DNA from: Xylaria sp. FL1777 | Lineage: Eukaryota; Ascomycota; Sordariomycetes; Xylariales; Xylariaceae | DNA: 62,213 nucleotides | Reading direction: 5' to 3' | Assembly (NCBI GenBank): GCA_022578965.1 | Contig: MU400737.1 | Span: forward strand, 1 to 62,213 | Shown here: positions 21,721-34,800 of the stretch, one piece after another | Layout: the number at the start of each line of letters is the position of its first letter | How positions within the stretch are numbered: the stretch's first letter is position 1 | Translations under genes and position numbers: made by a program | The notes under the pieces: model-generated | What the model saw: only the letters and a program-made list of their open reading frames with translations | Databases searched by the model: none | Told to the model about the DNA's origin: nothing

Positions 21721-23440
21721 AAGTTAATAATAAGCTTTTTGCTTTAGCAGCTTATTATTATTTAAAACAAAGTTATATATTTATTTTATTGTAACATTAA
21801 GTATTTCTTCCTTATTTTTGCTAATCCTTATAATTTCTAAAAGAACTTTTATATATTTAAAGCTTACAAAAAATTCTAGCTTTTTTAAACACTATTTGAA
21901 GTTTTAATGTATAATGTTTTCTTGTTTTAATTTGTAAGTAAAGCTATACTTATAAACGTAATAATTGTTTATACTACATTTTTAACAAATAATTGCTTTT
22001 GCTAAATAAAGATTATTTAACTTTATTTATTATAAAGAATTAAACGATTGTTTACTTTGTTTTTGTTTTTTAGAATTATATTTACTTTTTTATAAATACT
22101 TAAAAATTATAGCGTTAATGCTAAATATTTGCTTTTTTAATAGATTTATATTAATTTTATAATATTATAGTGTTTATAGTTTTTAATTAACAAGCTAAAC
22201 ATATTAATTTTACAGTTTTTTTAGCATTTCTTTTAGTTCTTTTTTTATAATTGCTATGTTCTTTTGTTTTAACTTTAGTTATTATATTTACTTAGTAATA
22301 TTATTTATGTTTTAATTATAAGTAAAATATTAAGCTAATTTTATTTGCTGCCCTTTAATAATAACTTTTTTAGTAGCTAGTATAGTTATATTAATAGTTA
22401 ATTTAGCAGTATTAATAGTAGTATATAAAAGTTTATTAAAGTTATAATTATATAAATAATTAACCTTTTTTTATGCTTTATGCGTTTTTTTTGTTTTTTT
22501 AGAGTAAAAATTAGCTTAAATTTTCTATTTATTTAAATGTTTAATATTTTATAAAAATTCTTATATAATATCTTATTTAAGTTATTATATAACTTTTTAA
22601 AAGATTTTATTACTTTAGTTTTATTAAGCAAGCTTTATTTTTTTATAGCTTTTTTACTTATAAAAGTAGCATGCTTTTTTTTTTTTTTTAAGGCCTGCTT
22701 ATTTAAAAATAAGTGCTATAAAAAAGCAATAGCTGCGTTTTGCGCAAAGTTTTTAAGCAATAATTAGCTTATAACTAAAAAACCTTGCTTTTTATTCTTT
22801 AATAAAAAATAATATTAGCTTAAAAAACAAAGTGTATTTTTAATTATTAACTATTTTTTATACTAACGCGTAAGCTTAGATTTATTTAGTATAAATAAGC
22901 GTTAAATTTGCTTATATTATAACTTTTAGAAGTTTTAGCAACATTTATTCTTTTTTAAGCTTGTTTTTTATTTTTTTAGTTTATACGAAAGCAATTATGT
23001 TTCTTTCTTTAAAAAGCACTAGTTTTTTAATAAAAATTTCTTTTTTTTAGCTCTTTAAGAGTTCTTAGTAATAAGTTTTCTAGCTATACTATCTTAAAAA
23101 TTATATTAGCTTTTTAATACTTAATTGCTGTTCTGCTAGAAAAAATAAAAACGCTTTGTAAGCTAAGCTAAAAAAAACAGTTTAACATTTTTATATGTTT
23201 ATTTTAGGCCCTATTAATTAAAAGCTACTAGCTTAAATGTTTATTGCTAATTATAGCTAAACTGCTTATGCTAAATAAATCTTGCTTATTGCTAGCTAAA
23301 ATAGCTAAATATAATATATTATAACTTATATATAAAAATTATAACGATTAATTAATAAATAAATTAAACATATAAGTTAATAATAATAAATTGTTTGCTT
23401 ATAAGTTTTATAGTATTATTTGTTGTAAATAAAAAATCGT
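21721..23440. other. Interior of the inverted-repeat element, right part
   Basis: RIP-type T-rich sequence between the coding candidate and the right inverted repeat. It may contain the N-terminal part of the same minus-strand gene, but no motif can be supported. Confidence 0.3.
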
Positions 23441-23738
23441 AGTAATATAATTGCGCTAAATTTACTATAACACTTTAATTGCAAGAAAATAAGTTATAAC
23501 TTATACATTTAAGCAATTAAACTATATATAAATTAAGAAATAAAACAATTAATAAAAAAGCTATATAATAATATAAATAAAGTAACTATAGCTAATTTTT
23601 ATTATATTATTTGTAATGTTTAAGTTTATGCTTTAAAATTTAGCGCAATATTTACTTCTTTATTTTTACTATATAACTTAGTTTAAACTTACTTTAATTA
23701 GCTAGTTAGCTTGTTTAGCTACTTTACTTTATTTTAAT
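23441..23738 (-). repeat. Right terminal inverted repeat
   Basis: Reverse complement of 16070-16367. The outer end reads CTTTATTTTAAT at 23738. C/T and G/A differences dominate between the two copies. Confidence 0.8.
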
Positions 23739-24480
23739 AGTTAATAATAAAAAGCTAACAATAAGGAAAATATTATATATTACTATAATATAGCCGATAT
23801 AATAATAGTATAGCTTTAGGATTTTAGTATGCTTAGTAAACATATATTTTATAAATATTAGCTAAATATAACTTTATTGCACTAAGTTATTTACTTTTAT
23901 TTTTAGGATTAGTATTACTGCTAAAAAGCATTATAATAAGCAGTTTATAATACGTAAAAGCTAAACATTAATTAGTATATATATTTAGACTAAGCTAAAC
24001 AAAAATACGTATTATAAAGAATATAATAGCTAAAGCAGAGTGGATTTTTAGATAACTATAACGAATTAATAGCTATTTTTAGTTATAAATTAGATCTGCA
24101 AACGTACTAAAGTAAGCGTGGGCTAAAATAATAGTAATAGTAATAATAGTAAAGTTAGTTATTAAAACAAGTAAAATTAGCAAAGGTAAATAAACAAGCA
24201 TTTTTTCTAATATTTATATAATTAGTACTTTAGCTATATATAGCTTTATTAGCTATTTTTGCAATTAGTACACTTTTGTATAAATTGCATTTTATTTTTC
24301 AACTTTAATAATGCTTAGAAAATCTTTACTTAAGTAAGTTATAGCTTTATTAATAACTTTTTTTTTTATTTATTTTTAGATAACTTTTTTAACTATATAT
24401 ATTTATATATACGTTATACTATTTAAATATAAATTAAACATATTAGTATATATATTACGCATAAACTAACTATCGACTAA

Positions 24481-24547
24481 AATAGCTAAATATTTTTGCA
24501 AGGCTATTTTAGAACTTTTAATAGCTAAATAGTTCCGCAAAGCTATT
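24481..24547. repeat. Two tandem copies of a 28-bp hairpin
   Basis: 24481-24508 and 24520-24547 share AATAGCTAAATA, then GCAA, then GCTATT, and differ at four bases, most of them C/T or G/A. Each can fold through AATAGC and GCTATT. The period is 39 bp. Confidence 0.7.
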
Positions 24548-25721
24548 GCTAAACTAAACCTATTTCTTTTGTAGTACTAACTTATATAAACTGCTCTTAA
24601 ATATATACTAATTGCAACTTAACAATACTTTTAGTAAAATAGCTTAAATTAAACAATTAGTTTATTATACTTTTGCTAGCTTTTTTATTTTTAATAACTT
24701 TATAACTAAACATTTCTATTAAATTATTTAACTTTTTAAACTAATACTTTTTCGAGTTCTTTAAAATACTTAGCGCATAGTATAATTAGTGCTAGTCCTA
24801 AAGTATTTTTATTTCTTAATCTAAGAATTTTATTTTTAAGCAGTAATACTTTTATGCTTTTGCTATGCTATTAATATATAAACTTTATAAATTTTATAAA
24901 CATCTGAAATTTTTTTAAAAACCAAAGTACTTTATACGCAGTATAATTTATATTGTTTTAGAAATACTTACGCTTTTTTAAATAGCTTATAATATACAAG
25001 TTATTTTAGGTTATTTTTAAAACCTTTTTTTAACTATATAGTTACTTAATAACATTAATAGCCTTATAAACTAATTTATATTTACTTAACTAACTAACTT
25101 ACTTAATATATATAGCTATAAACCTTACTAAAAATATAACACTTTTGTTTTTATATTAATTAGTTACTGCTATAAGTACTACTATTTTAGCTAGGTTTTA
25201 AACTAAAGCGCTTAATTAGTTAGTTAGCTAATTAGCTAGCTAGTTAATTAACTAGTTAACTTATTTACTTACTTATTAATTTATACTTCTTTTAATCAAT
25301 AAATATATTTAACTTAATATAAATTATATTTATAACAAAGTAGCAAATTATTGCTTTTAATACAAATAGTTAAATTTAGTTAATTAAAATCAATTAGCTA
25401 ATGCTATATTAAATAGCTATTTTAGGCCTTAGTTAACTTAATATTTTACTAAAAAAGCTACCTAAGTAAAAATAAAAAGTTAACGCTTTAACTTAACTTG
25501 CTATATAACCTTTAGTTTTTCACGTTATAATTAAAATGTATTGCTAAGTAAATATAACATAACACTACAAAATGCGCTATTATAGCATTATTAATTATTT
25601 TCTTTTTTGAAATAATATATTGTTTTATGTTGTTTTACTGCATAATATGTTTATAAAAGCTTATAAATACTCTAATTTTTATATCTTTTTATATTAAAAT
25701 AAAGCAAAAAAGCCTATAAAA

Positions 25722-25759
25722 ACTATACTTCTTTTTTAAGTATAAAAAAGAAATATAGT
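25722..25759. repeat. 38-bp near-perfect hairpin
   Basis: ACTATA, C, TTCTTTTTT pairs with AAAAAAGAA, A, TATAGT around a 6-base loop. The single C-A mismatch is what one G-to-A change would leave. Confidence 0.65.
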
Positions 25760-28700
25760 ATACTTATTTTATAACTATTTTTAAATATACCTAATTAATT
25801 AAAACATTAAAAATTTAGCATTTAAACAAAACAAAATTAATTAAAGTTAATAATTAAAATATAGCTATTTTTAATAATATAGTTTATAAAAAGTCTATTA
25901 TAAAAGCAAAAATATTATAGTAATATTTTAATGCTTAGCTATATAATTAAGCTATATTTAGCTACTAAAGGCTTTTATAAACATATATTTTTTAAGCTAT
26001 ATATACTAGCATTAATACTTATAACTACCACGTTTTAAGTATTAATAATACTAAAAAATATTATTAGATCTTGTTTTAAAAAAACAAGCAATTAAAGCTG
26101 CTTGTTTTTTATATATATAACATTTTTCCTTTTTTTTTTTTAATTATTAGAAATGCCTTTAATACATTTATTTTAATCTTTTTAAAAACTAATATGCTTT
26201 TATTTTATATTTTTTATTAAGTTTAAGCAGCATATATTATATGCTATTAGCATTAAAAATACTTACGCTATAGTACTTTTATTTAATTAATAGCTATACT
26301 AGTTTAATTCTTGCTAAAGTGTTTTAATGTTTTATGTTTTTATAACATATCTTTATAGTAAAGTATATAAAATAAAAGTAAATTTTTTTGCTTTGCTATA
26401 TATTATTTCTATTAATTACAACAAACTTTTATTTATTAATTATTAAATATATTGCTTTTTATAAAAAAATCAAAATTATATATAGTTTTATTATAACTAT
26501 ACTGTTTTAAATTATATTTTTATGTTTTTTATTCCTTAAAAACAACTTATTTTAGTTAATAAAAATCTAGTTATATTATTATTTTATTTGCTATATTGTG
26601 CCGCTTTTTTACTTACTTTAAGCTTTTTAGCAATAATTATTAACTTAAAAAATAGCTTATATATGTTATTAATACTTGTATAAACTATATTAATATACTA
26701 ATTATTACTTTTAGCTGCTATTTAATAATTAGTAATAGTTTAGCTAAAGTACTCCGAAGTTTTATAATTATAGCTGCATAATATGCTATATAATACTATT
26801 AGTTTTTATTTTCTTATACTTAATTAATAAATTTTGCTAAGCCTATATATTTATTAAAGATTTGTAACAACTTTTCTTTTAATAATAATAACCTTTAAAA
26901 ACTATTAGCAATATATAAAATTAGCATTATAGCAAACTAGCTATTTATTTATAACTATTATAGTTTGCTTAATATTTAAGCAACAAATATAACGCTTAAC
27001 TTTTTATGTTTTATGTTTTGCTATTTAAAGCTAAATAATAATTAACTAATTAATAATGCAAAACTAAAAGCTTTGTTTTTAAGTAAAGCGTTATATTACG
27101 CTTAGCACTAAAATAACTCCTATAAGTATAAATTTATTATATATACATTATGTTAAACTATTAAAGCTTATAGCTATATAATTATCGTACTTAAATTAAC
27201 TAATAATTAAAACTTTACTACTAAAGCTATATATTATATTATAGTTAACTTATATTTTATATTAATTAAATAACAAATTGCTAAATTAAACTATTTATTA
27301 TTACTATTAAATAACGTATGTTTTAGTTGCTATATATTAAAACATTTTTTATTATTGTTAGCTAAAATAAACTACTACTATACTTTTTATGTTTAGTTTA
27401 TAAAGTAAATAACTATAAAGTAAAAAAAACACTGGCAACAATTAAAACATAGGCATAATTAATCGATTAAATCAAAAAATAAACAAAATAATTTACGCAA
27501 AAAAACCTTGTTTTTACTTAAGCAAATATATAACGTATACTAAAAATAGCTGCTTTATTAGCAGTACAAAGTATGAAAAAATAGCCTAAGTTTAAGTAGT
27601 TTATTATGCTATATATATACTTTTAAGTTTTTTGCTATAACTGCAATAAATAGCAATATTTCATAACATATAACTAATATTAATTAATATAAGTTCAGTT
27701 TTTTTAAGTTAATAAATAAGTTATAAGTTATTATAAGAAACCTTATAATATTTAAGTCTTAATTTTAGATTTGTTTTCTTTTTAAATCTATTAGTTATTT
27801 TAGCTATTTATTAATTTAATTATAGTAGCATATATATTATAAAAATAAAATATTTAGTAATCATTATTAGCTATTTTTTTTAAGTAAAGAAATCATTTAA
27901 ATTCTTATAAAATAATAAAATTAATTTCTTTTATAATAAAATTAATATTTTTTATAGCAAGTAATACTTGTTTTATTTTTTATAGTAATATATTATTTAA
28001 TATATAATTAGTTTTATTTGTTTTTATATTATTAAAACGTATATTTAAATAAAGCTGCTTTATAACATTTTAAAACAGTTTTGCAAAACATTTATAAAAG
28101 GGCTATTTTTTTTTAGTATATTAAGTATACTTAATAGTTAGTTTAACGCTATAAACGTTTTTATTTAAAGCATTTTAAGCATAAGCTTTTTTTAAAATAA
28201 ATAACTTTATTTGTTTTTAAGTATTATAATTAGCATTTATTGTTTTAATGCTATTTTTAATTATAATATAGCTATTTTATAAATATTTGCTTTTATAAGC
28301 AATAGTAAACATAAATAAATCTTTTTTATTATGTGTTTATAAAACTAGTTTTTAGTTTATAAAAAGTAATAAAAATTTTAGTAGTATTAAAATTATAATG
28401 TTAAAAAATTAATTTTTTATTAATTTTATTTTATTAGTAAATATTATATAATATAAATAGTAAATCAAATAGCTAATATATATAAGATTTTTTAAATAAA
28501 CAAAAGAATTTCTTGCTTTTGTAGTAATAACTAGCACATATATATTATATTTAGAATTAATGATCTACTAAACAAGGAATAATGTAGCTAAAAAATTTGC
28601 TATGTTTTTTTAAGCATTTAAAACATTGTTTAAGTAGTATTAAGCTTATAACTTAAATTAAGGCAGCAGTTAAATTTTAGGCCCTATGCGTAAATAATTC

Positions 28701-30595
28701 TTTGCTTTTGCAAAAATTAATGCATAAAGGCTTAACTAGTAGTTTATTAATTAATTTTTTTATAAAAGTAAAGCGTAGCAGTTATTTTTTTTTTTTTTAA
28801 TAGCTTTAAGCTTTTAGTTAGCATAAAGCTATTATAGCTAACTGTTTTTTTACTTTTAACTTTTTGTTGCTTAGTATTAATTTTGTAGTAAAATTATTAA
28901 TAATATAATTAAATCTAGTTTTTTTTAAATATTTATTAACTTTTTAAATTTTAAGTTATATTATACTTTAAAATTAATATTAAACAAAGGTTTTAAATAT
29001 AATACTAAACAAATTTATACTTTTTTTTTAACCTTACAGATTTTAACAACGAATATTTATATTATTATAGCTTCTTTTTTTACCTCGGCAATTTGTTTAT
29101 ATAAAAAAAAAGTCTTAAGTACTAAAAATTAAAAATATATCTATAACTGTGAGCCTATTTAAAGGAAATCTAAAGAGTTAAATAAAACTAGTTGTTATTT
29201 AGCAATAATGTTAATAAAAAAAAAAAAACAAGTTTTATTATAATTATGCTTTTTAAATAAAATGCGTAATTACGTAATAATTGCATATAGTATTACTTTT
29301 TATATATGCTATTTCCATGTTTTAAATTAGTTTTTTTAGTAAGCTTATTAAACCTGGTCCATTGTTTTACAAAAAAGGCATTTTAAAAGTAAAAAGTAAA
29401 AAGCTTTAATAAAAAGCTTAATAATGTTACTAAAAAAAAATCAATTATTAGTACAGTAAACAATAGTAGTAAAACTAACTTTTTAGCTAATAATTATATA
29501 CTAAAAATTAAGCTATACTAGTTATAATGCCTATAGTAAAAAATAGCGCCTAAAAACAAATTTTATTAAAAACATAATATTTTTAGTCTTTAATTTTCGC
29601 TTTAATAACTTAAATAATATTACTACTTTTATTGCTGCTAGTATTCATAAATATATAGCTATTGTTTACTACATTAATAACTTAAGTAGTGCTAATATTT
29701 TTATTGCTGCTAAAAATTATAAGCGTTTTATGTTTTTTTTTTTTTTTTTTTAAATATAAAGTAATTATACCTTTTAATTCTTAGCACTAATTTCATTATT
29801 ACTACTAAAATAAAATAGCATAAAATAAAGTAGCATAGCTATAAACACTAGTTTAATACTCTTATATATTAAATAAACTATATAGTATACATTTTAGTAC
29901 AATAAATTAATTAGTATTAAAAGAATAAAATAATTAAATAAAACATGCTTAATTAATGCTAAATCTTTATAACTTTTACTGTTTGTTCTTTTTATATGTT
30001 TTAAATCTATTGCTAAGTTTATAAAAAAACAAGTATACTTTTTGTTTAACTATATTGCAACTAAGCTATGCTTAAATATATTATATAATTACTTTACTTA
30101 TTATAATCTATTTTATTACTTATTTATACATTTTATATAGCTATATATAAAAAGGTTAGTTAAGCATATATATTAAAAAAAGCGTAAACTTTTTATAAGT
30201 TTTAAAGTATGCTATAAGCTAGCTACTTTAAAACTTAAAAAGTGCTTTAAATTAAAGAAAAAATAACATCAAAAAATATATAACAACTTTTTTTCCTTTT
30301 TTTTGTTTTATAAGTATTACTTGTTTATTTAGCTAATTAGTACGCTATTAACACTATAGCTAGCTATTAATAGGTTTAAAAAAACAGTAAATAAGCTAAA
30401 AAATATACTAATTACTACAAAAAACCTACCTTTTTTATAAAAAATAAAAAAATAAAGTAGTAAAAAGAAAACACAAATACGCATATAGCATAAAAGCAGC
30501 CCTTATATAAAAGTTATTAAAGCAGCGCTAGCTTAATTAATAAACTAAACATACTAAATAGTTAAGCTAAACATTTCTAGTAGTTAACATATTAT

Positions 30596-30622
30596 TAATT
30601 AATTAATTAATTAATTAATTTA
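30596..30622. repeat. (TTAA)n microsatellite
   Basis: An uninterrupted run of about six TTAA units. A second TTAA-rich tract follows at about 30733-30770. Confidence 0.8.
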
Positions 30623-30929
30623 CTTTAACATTAAATATAAAGCTTTAGCTACTTTATATACCTCTTAAAAAGTTTTAAATATAGCAAACTTTATTTATAA
30701 TATAGTAAAATATATTAGTATAAAAAGTTCGGTTAATTAATCAACTAATTAATTAAGTAATTAATTGGTTTAACTAATATATATAATGTATTGCTACTAA
30801 ATATAATGCTATTTTATGCTTTTAGGAGCTCTATTATTTTAATGCTTGTAGTTATTACAACTTAATTTTTTAAGCTAAAAACTATTAGTTTTCTGTTTAA
30901 TATACAGATTATTTAGCAAGTAGTTAATA

Positions 30930-31870
30930 TATTATAAGATTTTAATTATTTTATATTTTTCTTTTCTTTATATCAATAAATTTATTCTTTAATTTAGTTT
31001 TTATGTTTATATTATTTAATTTATTTATTAATGTTTAGCAATTAACAAAAAAGCAAGTATTTAAAAAAACATTTAGCTTTATATTGCTAAGCAACTATAT
31101 GCTATTTAAATTAGTAAACTTTAATAATTAAACATATATAAATAAGAATTTTTTGCTGCTTTTTTCTTTATTATTAGTTTTTCTGCCATTATTTGCTGTT
31201 TTGTTTAAATATAAAGCAACTTTAAAAAACGTTTTTTTTTAAGCCTTATATTTAGTTATAGCTAAGCCAGTTATATAAGCTATGCTTATTTGGCTAAAAA
31301 TAACAAGCAATTTAATAACCTTTAGTACTTTTACTTTTTGTTTTTTAAAACTAAAAAACAGTAGTATAATACCACTTTTTAAAACTAGATAATATATTGT
31401 TTTATTATTTATTTTTTTAACAAAAATATAAGCAAGCAGTTCTATGTAAAAATAAACACTTAGCGCTAAACAAATATATATTGCTATAAAAAACAAAATA
31501 AACTTCTCTACTAAAAATTCACTTCTGTTTACTACACTTAAACCAAAATAAATATTAGTTGTTATAATAATTAGCATTTTTTTACTAAATAAATTATAAG
31601 CTAAAATAGCTAAATTAAATCTTATGTTTTTATAAGAACTTTTTCTTTTTTTTTTATTACTTATATTTATTTGTACATATAAGTATTCTTAAACCTCGGT
31701 AAAATATTTTATTATTAGTATACTTAGCTTATGTTTTAACAAAAAAATAAATAAAAACAAAGCATAGTTATTATACCGTAAAAACAACTATACTGCTTTA
31801 AAATTAATAATATACTACAGCTTATTATTACGTATAATAAGTTAAAATCCATTAATAAGCCTAAAATAAA
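30930..31870 (-). pseudogene. Decayed minus-strand gene of unknown function with a 149-codon stop-free core
   Basis: From 31688 down to 31242 the minus strand is open for 149 codons, ending in TAA at 31239. It includes a 112-codon ATG frame that starts at 31577. The same frame continues on both sides with few stops: upstream LFLRYNNYALFLFIFLLKHK, downstream KKTFFKVALYLNKTANNGRK and NKLNNINIKTKLKNKFIDI. The core contains hydrophobic runs (FILFFIAIYICLALSVYFYI) that could span a membrane, but RIP turns Leu, Ser and Pro codons into Phe and Leu, which exaggerates hydrophobicity. The real unit is longer than the ATG frame, so the 31577 ATG is not taken as a true start. I recognise no family. Confidence 0.4.
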
Positions 31871-34800
31871 GCAATAAAAAGTTATTTGTTATTTAAGCAT
31901 TTAATATATTTTAGTTTTCTTTAGTTTAAGTTCTAAAGCAAAATCAATTTAAAAAACCACGCAATTGCATATTGCTTTATGCTTTTATTTGCTGTTTTAA
32001 GCAAACTAATTTTATAACGTTTTTTATTAGTACTAAACCTTTAGCTCTTTTAATAATGCAAGCAATTTAAGCAATTATTACTTTTTTATTACTATTGCTT
32101 ATAATTTTAATAGCTTTATAAATAATATAACTTTTATATTTATTATTTATATCTTATATATATTAATTGCTAAAATTATAATTGTTGCTTTTTAAGTTTT
32201 ATTATTAGCATTTTCTTTATTTTTTATGCATTAAGTGCTTACTTAAAGTATAGCTATATGTTGCTTATATAAAAGCTATTAAATTTGTTAAACTTTTAGC
32301 TAGTAATATATTACTTATTAAAAAAAACTAAGCAAAATTACTAGCTATAAAAATATATAAAAAGCTATTAAATTGTTTCTTGTTTTTTATGTTATAGTTT
32401 TTACGCATAACTTTTTTAACTTAAAATAAAAGTTCAGCTAAAACTATGCTAATTTTATTAATAATAAAAACAAGCTTATTTTGCTATAGTTATATAATAC
32501 CTTTATTTTTTAATGTTAAACTTTAAAAAGTTTGTTTATTATATACTTTAAACCTTATTGCTAAATATATTATAATGCTATTAATACTTGCTGCTATACT
32601 TTTAATAAAAGCAGTAATTAATATTTTGTTTTTTTTTCTTAACTAAAAAAACATTTTATATATAGCTTAAATAACAATAGATTTTCTAGTGCTGCTTTGT
32701 TCTTTTAAAAAACCAATAATAATAAATAATCTTAATACATTTTTTTGTACTGCGTTAGCATTAAAGTTAAGCTTTTAGCATATAAGCAAAACTGCTTTAC
32801 TTTGTTTTATATTTAAACTTTTTTTTGTACATATTATACAGCTAATAATGCAATATTTTATTAAAAGAAAATATTTAACAAAAGTAGTATTGCTTTTAAA
32901 ATTATTTAATGCTAATATTTAAAAATACTATTAGTTTTAGTTAAACTTAAAACTTACTATTATAAACTTACTTCTTTTAATTAAGTTTTTATAGTTGTAT
33001 ATATAACCTAGCTTTTTTAAAATAATATATTTATTTTTTTCTTTAATATAGTTTTTTAAAATTGCTAATTTAAGTTACATTAGTTATATTAATACAATGC
33101 TAATTTGTTTAGCTAGTATAACATTATTACTATTTTTACTATTTTTTATTCGGTTAAAAATATTTATTCAATTTTTAGTAAATATATTAAAATGCGTATT
33201 TTTAACGTTTTTAATGTTTGCTTGCTAAATAAGTTATTTAAGGTTATTTAATATACTAAGTAGCTTATTTATTTTCTTAAGTAATTATTTAAACTAATTA
33301 AAATTATAGCATAAAAAATGCAGAAATTTTTTTAGCTAGTTTTTTTCTATGTTTATTAATTGCTAATTATTATTAAATAGTAAATTATTATTATTTATTA
33401 AATTAGCTTATTAATTTTTTTATGTTTTAGCGTTTTTTGCTGCTTTTTTTTTTGACTTTTTTAGCTAATCTAGATTTTTAACTTTAAATAAAAGCCTGCT
33501 ATTTAACTAAGCGCAATAATAATCTTAAAGTTTAAAAGCAAGCATCTTAATTAAAATACTAAAATAATGCTATAAAACAAATAATAAAAGCCTTAATATA
33601 GCGCCTTAATCTAAATCGTTTATATTTATACTATTAATAGGTTGTTTATTAAAAACTAAAATCTGCTTTTTATTAATAAGCTTTTAAACTATTCTTTTAA
33701 AAAAAGAAGTATTCTTGTTTATTAAAAAATAATATAGTAATAATTCCTTTTTTAGTTTTTTTATAAAATAAAAGCTGCTTGCATAATTATATAAACATAT
33801 ATCTCGAAGCATTATTTCTTTATATGCATAAACTTGCATATAAAAAGAAACCTAACCCTTTTTACTTAATAAGTTTAATAGTAGCTAAATAACGTTAAAA
33901 CTAAAGTAATTAATTATGCACTATAAGAAAACTTTTAATATATAAGTATAAAAGTAATTAAAATTAACTATAGCTTAATTTCTTACAAATAAATAATAGT
34001 TTAGCATTTTAAGTAAATTAGCATAAACTTTAATAGCTAAAAGCTTTTAAGCAGTTGCTAGCTTATTAAAAAGCAAAGCTATAAACTTGTAAAAAACTAT
34101 ATTAGCCTTATTATTTGTTATAAAAAATAGCACAATAAAATTGCTTTTTACTTTTTTTATGTTTTTTTTATAAGGTTATTTCTATTAATATTGCGCTATT
34201 TAATCTAGGATTTTTTTTGTAAATACTATAGGTTTATAATGTTTAATTAGCGCTTTTATTATATAATTTAGCACATAATATATAATAAAAAAAGTTTAAA
34301 AGCGTTTTTATAAAAATATAAAGTTATAGTTGCATTAAAATATTAATGCTATAGTTAAATTAGTTTTGCTAACATATAAATAGTTCTTTTTAATTTTAAT
34401 AAAGCTATCTTTAGTTATATATATTATTTTTACTAACGTTTAAAAATAGCTAAATTAACAAACTATTTTTTTATATAGTTTTTTTTAACAAGTGTTTATA
34501 TAAGCATAGCAGTTATTGCAAGCGTTTAAAAAAGCATACTATTGTTTTATATATAATATTAATAATGTTTTATTAAACTAAAAATGCTTTAATATATTTA
34601 AAATATTAATACAAATAATAATATAACTAATATTATTAATTAAATTATTATTTAAACACTACTTTTTCTATTAATATTTCAAATTTTAATTACTTAATAA
34701 GTATAGTATACTTTATTAAAAAAAGAATTTATATAACTAATAATATGCTTTTTTAAGCCTAAAATTCTATTAGTAGTTAAATCATTAATTAGTTTATGCA

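Larger units (their letters stand above)
16070..23738. mobile_element. Putative 7.7-kb element bounded by 298-bp inverted repeats
   Basis: 16070-16367 and 23441-23738 are inverted copies of equal length (298 bp) that differ by transitions. They enclose 7.1 kb with T-rich plus strand, suggesting minus-strand coding. Long terminal inverted repeats of this size suit a Mutator-like or other large DNA transposon. I see no TG...CA ends, and the flanks (GAAAG left, AGTTA right) do not form an evident target duplication. Two oppositely oriented solo repeats would give the same picture. No transposase motif was recognised. Confidence 0.5.
23739..30929. other. Heavily mutated AT-rich block without recognised genes
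   Basis: All six frames carry dense stops. It contains a duplicated 28-bp hairpin (24481-24547), a TTAG/TTAA-rich tract (about 25060-25270), a long hairpin (25722-25759) and a (TTAA)n run (30596-30622). The rest holds no feature I can name. It is probably more decayed transposon sequence. Confidence 0.4.
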
